From positions 1,240,001 to 1,304,000 of the forward strand of contig NZ_PYAW01000002.1 of assembly GCF_003014755.1 (NCBI RefSeq): a DNA stretch of 64,000 nucleotides, read 5' to 3'. Below the pieces are notes generated by a model that was not told the origin of the DNA, did no database searches, and saw nothing but the letters and a program-made list of their open reading frames with translations. The stretch is from Chitinophaga niastensis. Lineage in GTDB: Bacteria; Bacteroidota; Bacteroidia; Chitinophagales; Chitinophagaceae. Position numbers and translations under genes: made by a program. Shown piece by piece: positions 8,161 to 16,900 of this stretch; position 1 is the first letter of the stretch, and each line of letters opens with the position of its first letter.

Positions 8161-8411
8161 TGTAATGAGGATTATAAATGAACGTATGGTATCTATTCAC
8201 TATATAGAATGGAGAAAGAAGTTCCCAAGGTGTTTTAAATTTTCTGTCAGCCACCGACCAATGTGCAGCTATGTAGTACGCTTTAACTCCCTATGATAGC
8301 ACAATGATGACACTGGGAAAGCACCGGAGCAGCTATCTTTATAAATTTTAATAAAAGTTTTAAATTTATAAAGAAAAGAGATTGTTATCTATTACCCTGA
8401 AATCATATCTT

Positions 8412-9038
8412 ATGGTAAGGCTCCGTGATAATTTCCCATTTACAGGTACCTTTTCCGGTTGCTGCATTTATAAAATGGCAGGTAAACATTATTTGCGGGC
8501 AAAGAGTTCTCTTACGGGTAAGCGGGTAAAAAAAGATCCCGTTTTCCATAAAACCATGGAAAATGCCGGACTCTTTGGCGCTGCATCAAAGATAGCATCA
8601 GCAGTATACCAGCAGCTACAGAAAAAGTATAAGGCACATGCCTTATACAGACAACTTATTGGGAAAGCATTATGATTATTACGTGAAGGAAAAGACAGCG
8701 AAACTATCCTGGCTATACTACTGAAAGCATATTTGCCCATACCTGTCAGAGTTGTAGTAACGTCTGTACACAGATCAGTTGTTCGTCCTAAAGAATGGCC
8801 TGGTAAAAGAAAATGGTATTCAGATCGATGGAATCAGAAAATAGGAAGACTATCATATGCCAAAGAAGATGCTTTGCATCTTAATCTAACTTTAGACAGC
8901 CTCACCGCAAAGACGATAAGCATCAAAAAAGATTTGCTGGATGCGGAAAAGGGAATATTGCTTTTGCAGGGGAAATATGCTAATGCGGCTGACTTTCCGC
9001 ATGCAATGCTTTCTGTCGCAAAATGTGCAATTTGCTGA
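8412..9038 (+). pseudogene. Hypothetical protein gene interrupted by one in-frame TGA
   Basis: Two open stretches (8412-8672 and 8676-9038) lie in the same frame, separated only by a TGA at 8673-8675. Read through, they give one protein of about 208 residues with a basic N-terminal half (MAGKHYLRAKSSLTGKRVKK, then FGAASKIASAVYQQL) and continuous character across the stop (QLIGKAL-stop-LLREGKDSETI). The N-terminal half resembles a Bacteroidota hypothetical family I cannot name. The 3' end overlaps the convergent phosphopantetheinyl transferase gene by 59 bp. The likely reading is a gene inactivated by a point mutation; a sequencing error is the alternative. Confidence 0.6.
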
Positions 9039-9726
9039 TATCCGGATCACTGTTTCTGGGCAGTACTATACACCAGGCTGCATGGTGTTCAATCCAGGCT
9101 ATAGCTTTGTATTGGGCGAAGTTGGTAAACTGGCATACCAGGTAATTGTCCCGGAGTTCAATGCTGCTGATGGTAAATATTTCCAGAGAGGCCGTAAGGC
9201 CGGTTTTAATTACTTTAGACATAGCTTCCTTTATAGTCCAGGCCAGCGTCATTGAGGCGTCCAGGCCAAAAGGCAAAGCATGCAGCATTTTGTTTTCTCC
9301 GGAAGTAAGTGGAATTAACCTGGAAAGATCATTACCTGATTTTATAATTTCCACATCTGCGGCCACAGGATGTGATTCAGGAAATACAATGGCGATACTC
9401 CATTCACCACTATGCGCAATACTCAATTGAACGTTACTGACGTTGCTTCCCTGCAAAACCGGTTGCTGAAATACACCAGGTTTGATTAGTAGTTCCGTAG
9501 CAGGAACGCCTGTATATGCCGAGGCGGCTAGTTTTGCCGTATACCGGCCAAGCAGGAAGCTATGTCCTCGTGTCCCCTGGGGCAAGTTGTTTAAATAATC
9601 ACGCTCCTCCGGATGAAGAAAGTTTTTCTCTTCTTCCAATAATTCCTTCAGCTGTTTATTGGAAATGGCTATATACATCGGAAAGACTCCCTCTTTCCGC
9701 CTGATCATAAATGACTCAAAAGGCAT
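8980..9726 (-). CDS. 4'-phosphopantetheinyl transferase, Sfp type
   Basis: This 248-residue enzyme transfers phosphopantetheine from CoA to the Ser of carrier proteins. Both Sfp-family signatures are present: SIAHS (102-106) leading to VAADVE (121-126, the Mg-binding Asp and Glu), and WTIKEAMSK (163-171, W..KEA..K). A start at Met17 (MYIAIS) is possible, as the first 16 residues are not part of the fold. It sits 1.8 kb from the PKS genes on the opposite strand and is the obvious activator of the 13 ACPs seen in this window. It lies downstream of the glycosyltransferase on the same strand (61-bp spacer), probably one transcript. Confidence 0.95.
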   Translation of the reverse strand: MPFESFMIRRKEGVFPMYIAISNKQLKELLEEEKNFLHPEERDYLNNLPQGTRGHSFLLGRYTAKLAASAYTGVPATELLIKPGVFQQPVLQGSNVSNVQLSIAHSGEWSIAIVFPESHPVAADVEIIKSGNDLSRLIPLTSGENKMLHALPFGLDASMTLAWTIKEAMSKVIKTGLTASLEIFTISSIELRDNYLVCQFTNFAQYKAIAWIEHHAAWCIVLPRNSDPDISKLHILRQKALHAESQPH

Positions 9727-9749
9727 GTCAGAAATCGGTTATATTGCTT

Positions 9750-9782
9750 TATCCCGGGGCAATCACCTGATCTCCCGGGATA
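9750..9782. repeat. 9-bp perfect inverted repeat in the glycosyltransferase/PPTase spacer
   Basis: TATCCCGGG (9750-9758) pairs with CCCGGGATA (9774-9782) across a 15-nt loop. It fills the spacer between the glycosyltransferase stop and the PPTase start, with no T-run on the minus-strand side. It looks more like an mRNA-processing or translation-coupling hairpin than a terminator. Confidence 0.5.
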
Positions 9783-9787
9783 TATGG

Positions 9788-11137
9788 TTATACGGTTGCT
9801 TGCGATGCATAAGCAGTATCCAGTATTTCCTGCACGTTATTGCTGTATACGGTAGGCTCCTGGTGTTCCGGACGAGGCATTGGTGCCCGTTTGCTTGCCA
9901 GGTTTTCCAACAAACAGGCTGCAGTAACTGATGCGTTGCATTTCCCAAAGTCTGCTGCAATTTCTTTTGCATGCTTGTCATAGGAAGGATCATTCAGCAA
10001 TTGATCTACGGCTGTACGTAATGTTTTGGAAGAAACACGCCAGGAACTAATAGTGATACCCGCTTTACGATCTACAAGCTTACTGCCGGTGATCCTGTGT
10101 TCCAATATCTGAGGTATCATTACAATAGGTACACCTGCAAGCAATGTTTGCCCTACTGTTCCAAATCCCCCGGTACAAACTACTGCATTAACTTTTTCCA
10201 GTAATGCCAATTGTGGCAGATAAGTTCTGATCAGCACATTTTCGGGAAGGTCTGTCCATTCTTCCGATTGTAGTCCATTACCTAAAGTGATAACCAGTTG
10301 CCAGGAGGCTCCCCTCGCAGCTTTTATCATCTGGTTGATTATTTTCCTTTTAATGTATACGGTACCCATCGTGAAAAATACAACCGGCCGGCCATCCAGC
10401 CAATCCCACGGAAAATCAACATCTGCACCTACTACTTTCCTGCTGCTGCACGGGCCTATGTAATAAGTTTCCGGTAACAGGTCGGAACGTTTGTACTCAA
10501 GCGCCTCAGTTGTATAAGCCATATACAGGGCGGGAGAGTTGTGTTTCCAGAACGCTTCCTGCAGCGGAAGATTATATTGTTTCCTTACCTTATTGATGCC
10601 GCGGGTAATTTTGCCAAGAAAAAAAACCATGATGCTTACCAGTGTTCTGTTAAACAGTTTCATAGGCTGCCCTTTTTCCTGCGGAATAATTGCTGTACCC
10701 GGCAGCAATATTTGTGTAGGACAACTGATCGCATATGGAATACCGCGTATCTCTGCCGCCAGTATACCGGGATAGAACATGGTATCAAATACGCATACAT
10801 CCGGTGACCAGGTGTCTATTAACTGCAGAAAATCTCTGACGCCGTCTTCCAGTTTATATATGATACATTCTGCCGGTGTGGTATTCATTTTCTTTTTCAG
10901 AATCCATGGCAGTAATAATTTTTTACCGGCTGCAATTGTTTCATTGGAGAAGGCCACTGCATCTCCCCATTGAAAATCTTCCCGATAAGGAATAGCTGCT
11001 TTATCGAGTATTGGTTTCATTTTAGGATGACAGGCATACGCAACAGTGTGACCGTCACTTATTAATTGCTGTGCCATACCAATAGTAGGATTCACGTGAC
11101 CATAAAGCGGCACACTACCAAATAAAAAACGTGACAT
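9788..11137 (-). CDS. MGT-type (macrolide) family 1 glycosyltransferase
   Basis: This 449-residue GT-B glycosyltransferase has the N-terminal acceptor half starting FGSVPLYGHVNPTIGMAQ. The C-terminal nucleotide-sugar half contains FFTMGTVYIKRK, TYLPQLALLEKVNAVV and GGFGTVGQTLLAGVPIVMIPQ. This is the family of macrolide glucosyltransferases such as OleD/OleI, which tailor or detoxify polyketides. The phosphate-binding His of the usual HGG motif is replaced (CTGG near residue 318), and the final DQ of the sugar motif is EH, so donor use may differ. The gene diverges from the PKS genes. Likely roles are glycosylation of the polyketide or self-protection (inference). Confidence 0.9.
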   Translation of the reverse strand: MSRFLFGSVPLYGHVNPTIGMAQQLISDGHTVAYACHPKMKPILDKAAIPYREDFQWGDAVAFSNETIAAGKKLLLPWILKKKMNTTPAECIIYKLEDGVRDFLQLIDTWSPDVCVFDTMFYPGILAAEIRGIPYAISCPTQILLPGTAIIPQEKGQPMKLFNRTLVSIMVFFLGKITRGINKVRKQYNLPLQEAFWKHNSPALYMAYTTEALEYKRSDLLPETYYIGPCSSRKVVGADVDFPWDWLDGRPVVFFTMGTVYIKRKIINQMIKAARGASWQLVITLGNGLQSEEWTDLPENVLIRTYLPQLALLEKVNAVVCTGGFGTVGQTLLAGVPIVMIPQILEHRITGSKLVDRKAGITISSWRVSSKTLRTAVDQLLNDPSYDKHAKEIAADFGKCNASVTAACLLENLASKRAPMPRPEHQEPTVYSNNVQEILDTAYASQATV

Positions 11138-11399
11138 GAGGATTTTCTTTAGGATGTAAAAGGGTTTACTTGTGTAGCATAGTTCTTTAAAGATAATACA
11201 AACCGGAACACGTGCACTGAAATTTTTTCAATATTACTTAGGATGACTGCTATTATTTTTCAGTTGAATAATTAACAGAGATATGATGTAGAAATTTTTA
11301 CACGCAATTTGGAAATTAGTTTTATTTTGCTAATATTGTAAATATCATCGCCTGAGTAAATTCCACATTTAATTTACTGATTTAGAACCCTGAATAATT

Positions 11400-11414
11400 A
11401 AGTCATTGTGACTT
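11400..11414. promoter_or_regulatory. Small dyad upstream of the PKS operon
   Basis: AAGTCA (11400-11405) and TGACTT (11409-11414) form a perfect 6-bp dyad with 3-nt spacing, about 140 bp upstream of the PKS start. It could be a regulator site; there is no further evidence. Confidence 0.3.
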
Positions 11415-11489
11415 TAGACGGCGGAGCCTTATGCTGTCTGTATACTAATCCACTTGCTTTATTTTATTACTAAATGCAATAATCTGCCG

Positions 11490-11525
11490 CTTCATCTTAC
11501 TATGCAGATGAAGGGTTTCTCTTTA
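11490..11525 (+). promoter_or_regulatory. Leader hairpin with pyrimidine tract before the PKS start
   Basis: CTTCATCT (11490-11497) pairs perfectly with AGATGAAG (11506-11513) across an 8-nt loop and is followed by GGTTTCTCTTT. It ends about 40 bp before the first PKS start codon, so it is likely in the mRNA leader. The shape resembles an intrinsic terminator or attenuator, though the T-run is broken by C. A stabilising 5' hairpin is the alternative. Confidence 0.45.
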
Positions 11526-11553
11526 ACAGTTTCAGCTTAAAAGATTGCTTTCG

Positions 11554-13990
11554 ATGTTGACGGTATTGAATAATTATGCGCATGGCCTGGTGGCTATTCC
11601 GGTAATTGACAGCTGCATAAAAAAGGGCCTTTTCCTTATACTGCAAGAGGATGCTTATATTTCATTTGCAGTTCTAACTAAAAAATCAGCGGCTAATGCA
11701 GGGCATTTACGCATTGCGCTGCAAATGCTGGAATCCATAGGTTGGGTTTCGAAGAATGAGCAGGACGGTTACCGGCTTCACCGCGAAATCGCTTCCTATC
11801 AATATATTCCTCCGGACATTATGGAGTTGATGGATTTTCCTTTCAACGCGTATATTGACGATACGTCAGGTAAATACAGTCTTGATAAATGGATTAATTG
11901 TGTAGTAAACCAGTGGAATGCACCCCATACGCTTATCAGCGCATTCCTGGATGGTATGCTGGTAGTACCTTTATTGCTCGCCCTGAAAGAAAAAAAACTG
12001 CTGCCGCCTGACATACCAAAGGACGGGATGTTGTTTTCCTCCCTTGCATCTTCCGTTCGTGCAGAGATCATCAGACTTTTTCTGAATAAGGGATGGGCAC
12101 TGCAAAAGGAAACAGGTGTACATATTTCTGATATGGGCCATTACCTGGCAGACCGGATCTTTATCACTGCCACCGTGGTTTCATACAAACCTATGTTGCG
12201 ACAAATAGATGAAGTGATTTTTGGTAATTGTGCAGCTGTCTTTGCCCGGGATAATGTGGATAGTGAACAACATGTAGACCGTACATTAAATGTGCAGGGT
12301 AGCGGATTTCAGCATGAAAAGTATTTCTCCGGCATGGAGGATATTATCGTGAGATTATTCAACCGGGAACCATTTGAAAAGCAACCCCGTTACATTGCTG
12401 ATATGGGCTGTGGTAATGGTGCCCTGTTGAAAAAAATCTATGAGATCATCCGCGACAAAACCCTCCGGGGAAAGGTACTGGATACCTATCCTATTACCAT
12501 GATTGGGGCAGATTTCAATAGTGAAGCGCTGGTTGAAACAGCTATCACCTTAAATAGTATTGATCACAAACTGGTGAAAGGTGATATAGGAGATCCGGCA
12601 CAAATGATTGCTGATCTCAAAAAAATGGGTATTGAGGATGTAGAGAATATATTACATGTTCGTTCTTTCCTGGATCACGACAGGCCTTATATTCCACCAC
12701 CGGATAATGCGGAGGATATTTTCCCTCTTTCCGGTAACGGAGTATATGCAGATGCAAAGGGAAATGAAATTCCGGTAAATGAAGTATTACAAAGCCTGAT
12801 AGCACATCTGCAACGTTGGTCATCTGTTATAGGTAATCATGGACTCATATTGCTGGAGGTTCATTGTCTGGCTCCTGCCGTTATCCGTAATTTTACTGAC
12901 AAGTGTGAAAGCCTGCATTTCGATGCCTATCACAGGTTTTCACAACAATTGCTGGTGGAAGCAGATACGTTTATCATGGCTGCAGCCCGCGTCGGATTAT
13001 TTCCGCATCCCGATTTTTTTGCGAAATATCCACGCACGATGCCCTTCTGTCGTATCACCCTCAGCTACCTGGAAAGAAGAGACTATATCGTAAGATATGC
13101 GCGGAAGGAAGACCTGCCCGCATTGATAAAGCTGGAAAAGGACTGCTGGCCCGCTTATCTCTGTACTACTGCTTCAGCCCTGGAAAAGAGGCTGGCCCAT
13201 TATCCGGAAGGGCAGATGGTTTTGCAACTGAATGGCGAAATTGTAGGCGTAGTGTATTCACAGCGTATTGAAAAATTGTCAGATCTGGAAAATGTGGTGG
13301 CCGCAACCATTGAAGACCTGCACCGTAACGATGGCTCCATCATTCAGCTACTGGGATTAAATATTTTGCCGGAATGGCAACATGGAAATTTCGGTGACCA
13401 GCTCCTGGAATTTATGTTGCAGCAATGCAGCTTACTGCAGGGAGTAGAAACAGTGGCCGGTATTACGCGTTGCAAAGATTATCAGCATCATACTGTTATT
13501 GATTATAATGCCTACATCCACCTCGAAAATGAGCGTGGTACACTGGTGGATACTACGCTGAGGTTTCATGCCATGCACGGAGCAGAGATTGTAAAGCCGG
13601 TGGCAGGGTATCGTCCTGGCGATCATCACAACAAAGGTTATGGGGTTTTGATTACCTATGATGTGTACAGACGTAAAAGAAAAGATATATCCACCGAAAC
13701 ACAGGCAGATGAAAAGATTTTACAGACAAGAAATAAGGACGCAGTAACAGCATTTGTTACCAATACCATCCTGCTAATCCTGCGTAAGCCTGATGATTAT
13801 GGCTTTTCTTTGGAACGGCCACTGATGGAAATGGGACTTGATTCTGCTGACCTGCTGGAGTTAAGTGAGAAGATCAGCCACGAATATAAAATCAGACTGG
13901 AACCTTCATTTTTCTTTGAACATAGTTCCGGCACACAAATTATCAACTACCTGGCGGTAAATGAAGCAGTAGTTAAAACGATAATGACTG
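11554..13990 (+). other. Loading module: methyltransferase-GNAT-ACP
   Basis: The domain order lid-MT-GNAT-ACP matches the starter modules of apratoxin (AprA) and gephyronic acid (GphF). In those, the MT methylates malonyl-ACP and the GNAT-like domain decarboxylates it, giving propionyl, isobutyryl or pivaloyl starters. Here the MT glycine motif (GCGNG, about 12400) and a GNAT core (NILPEWQHGNFGDQLLEF, about 13366-13420) are both visible, so a methylated short acyl starter is the best guess. How many methyl groups are added cannot be read from sequence. Confidence 0.75.
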
Positions 13991-16900
13991 CGCCGGTAAA
14001 AGAGGAACAGCAACAAAAAATAACAGCTTCGCAACAGGAGCAACCATCATTTGAACCTCCGCAACTCACCGCTGAAGCAGATAACAAGGCAGTAGCGATT
14101 ATAGGGGTATCATGCCGGCTGCCTGGCAATATTAATAATAAGGAACAGTTCTGGAAACTGTTACAGGAAGGAAGGAGCGCTATTGGAAAGTTACCGGCAG
14201 ATAGATGGGAATGGCCTGCAGGCATTGATCCGTTACACACACACAAAGGCATTGATAACGGTGGTTTTTTGCAGGAGATAGATACATTTGATGCCGCTTT
14301 TTTCCGGATTACACCAAAAGAAGCGGAGCTGATGGATCCGCAGCAGCGGATCCTGATGGAGATGAGCTGGGAGTGTCTGGAAGACGCAGGTTATCCGGCC
14401 AGATCCCTTGCGGGCAGTGCTACCGGTGTTTTTATCGGCGCAAGTGGTACCGATTATAACCGCCTGCTGGATAAACATCCTGAGCATACAGATGCTCACT
14501 ATGGCATAGGTGCTTCCATGTCTATGCTGCCTAACCGGATTTCTTATTTCTATGACCTGCATGGCCCCAGCATTCAGTTGGATACTGCCTGCTCCAGCTC
14601 TCTGGTAGCTGTTCACGAAGCAGTAAAATCTCTTCGTTCCGGTGAATGTGAGCAGGCGCTGGTGGGAGGAATCCACATCATGTGCCATCCTGTAAACAGC
14701 ATTGCCTATTATAAAGCAGGTATGTTGGCAGAAGACGGAAGATGTAAAACATTTGATAATGCAGCAAATGGTTATGTCAGGGCAGAGGGGGCGGTGCTGC
14801 TGTTACTGAAGCCTTTGGAAAAAGCATTGTTGGATCAGGATCATGTATACGCCGTTATTAAAGGATCTGCTGTAAACCACGGCGGACTGGCAGGTGGCGT
14901 AACCGTGCCTAATCCGGCCCGGCAGGCTGCCCTGATGACAGCCGCCTTCCGTGATGCGGATGTGCTGCCGGAAACGATCAGTTATATCGAAACACATGGA
15001 ACAGGTACGCCCCTGGGAGATCCGATAGAAATTACCGGATTGAAAGACGCATTTGGAAATAAAAATATAAGGCCCGTTGCCTGGTGCGGTTTAGGCGCTG
15101 TTAAAACCAATCTCGGACACCTGGAAGCTGCTTCAGGTATCACCGGTTTACTGAAAGTATTACTCTGCATGCAGTATAAACAACTGCCTGCCTCCCTGCA
15201 TTTTCATGAACAGAATACCCGTTTTTCTATCGCTGATTCACCTTTCTATTTCATATCTACTCATCAACCGTGGCACCTGACGGAAAAACAAATGTTGAGA
15301 AGAGCCGGTGTGAGCAGCTTTGGTTCTGGTGGTACAAACGCTCACGTAGTACTGGAAGAAGTAGACAGTCCTATAAAAGCAGATGATCATACAACGCCTT
15401 ATTATCTCATTTGTTTATCTGCAAAAACAGCAACTGCCTTGTTGCAAAAACAAAAAGACCTGCTGTACTGGCTGGAAAATGAAGAAAAGGATAACAGCAT
15501 TTCCGCTATCAGTGCCGGATTAATGTTGCGCAGACAACATTTTGGATTACGTATAGCCTATGTGGTGCGTAACAAAGAGGCGTTGAAAGAAAAAATAAAC
15601 GAGGTGTTAACCAAAGGCCATACTACAGCCTTTTTCAAAGAAGATGTGCATGAAAAAACAAAACAGATACAGCCGCTTTTTGTGCAGTTAGGTCAGACTA
15701 TTATTAAAGAACTGAACAACAACATCAAAACTGACGCAGCATCATACAGTGATAAACTGATGGTGCTGGCAGAATTATATACGAAAGGATATGAACTGGA
15801 TTGGAAATCCTTTTTTGTCAATGTACCTCCGGTTGCCCTGCCAACATATCCTTTTGATCGTGAACGTTACTGGCTTCCTGAAGTGTTTAAGGCAAATACA
15901 GCTAACATATCATCACGGTCAGGGCTACACGAAACCAATGCTGCTTCACGTCGCAGTTATTTTCTGGAAAAGCAATGGCAGATAGCACCGGCAGTGGCAG
16001 AGAGCCCTGCTCGCGGGGCTGTACTGATCCTGTCCGACAGGTCAACCAGGTCACTGGCAAATCTGGTCGCTGCTTATTTCTCCGGGAGTAATATATTTTA
16101 TACAGATGAAGGCCAGCTTCCCACTGTTTTACAACAACCTTATTGCGGTTGTATAAACCTGTTGGGCTGCGGTACGGCATCTGTACAGGACCTTGGTTGG
16201 TTAACCCTGCTACAGCAGTTGATAGAACAGGATAACGGTACCGGATTGATGCTGTTGGCAGTAAGCCGGGGACTGGAATCACCGGAAGCACATTCGCAAC
16301 AGTTGAGCGGTGCTTTATCAGCAGGATTGTTCCGGATGTTGCAAAGTGAATACAAGCAATTACGTTCGCGTCATATGGATGCCGCGATGACCATAGATGA
16401 AATTATCCTGGCATCCCTTATCGCAGCTGAATTTAGTTTGGGAAGCCGGGAACCTGAAGTAATGTACCGGCAAGATGGACAGCGTTACAGCACTGTGCTT
16501 TCACAGATTACTTTACCTGCAACCAATAGCATACAGTTTGGCCCGGAAGAGGTGTTGCTGATTACCGGAGGCACCCGCGGACTGGGTGCGCTTTGTGCCG
16601 TTCATTTTGTAAAGCACTATGGTGTAAAACGCTTGGTGTTGTGCGGCCGGGAGCCATTACCACCCAGGGATACATGGCATAGTTACACAACAGACAGTAT
16701 TACCGGTGTAAAGATAGCGGGCATTCAACACCTGGAATCGTTGGGAGCGCAGGTAGAAGTGCTGACGGTACCGCTAACAGATAAGATGGCATTTACACAG
16801 GCATTGTCAGCAGCGGAATTAAGGCTGGGACCTGTGCGTGGAGTAATTCACAGTGCCGGCATGACGGACCCGCATAACCCTGCGTTTATCCGTAAACGTA

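Larger units (their letters stand above)
11138..11553. other. Divergent intergenic region, presumed PKS promoter region
   Basis: This 416-bp AT-rich non-coding stretch separates the glycosyltransferase from the first PKS gene and should hold both promoters. I find no full match to the Bacteroidota -7 consensus TAnnTTTG on the PKS strand. A partial match (TAGTTTTA) lies near 11317 without a well-placed -33 TTG. Two perfect dyads occur: AAGTCA/TGACTT at 11400-11414 and a hairpin at 11490-11513. Confidence 0.5.

Noticed and set aside
8412..9038. Selenocysteine or programmed read-through at the TGA
   Set aside because: No SECIS-like hairpin is evident downstream and the protein is not a redox family; point mutation or sequencing error is simpler.
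11545..11553. TTG start for PKS protein 1
   Set aside because: An ATG follows nine bases later in the same frame and is the more likely start.
15380..15880. Possible AT domain in the stretch between KS1 and KR1
   Set aside because: The segment is the KS-AT adapter linker ending in LPTYPFDRERYW; no GHSxG or AT fold motif is present. The same holds after every other KS.
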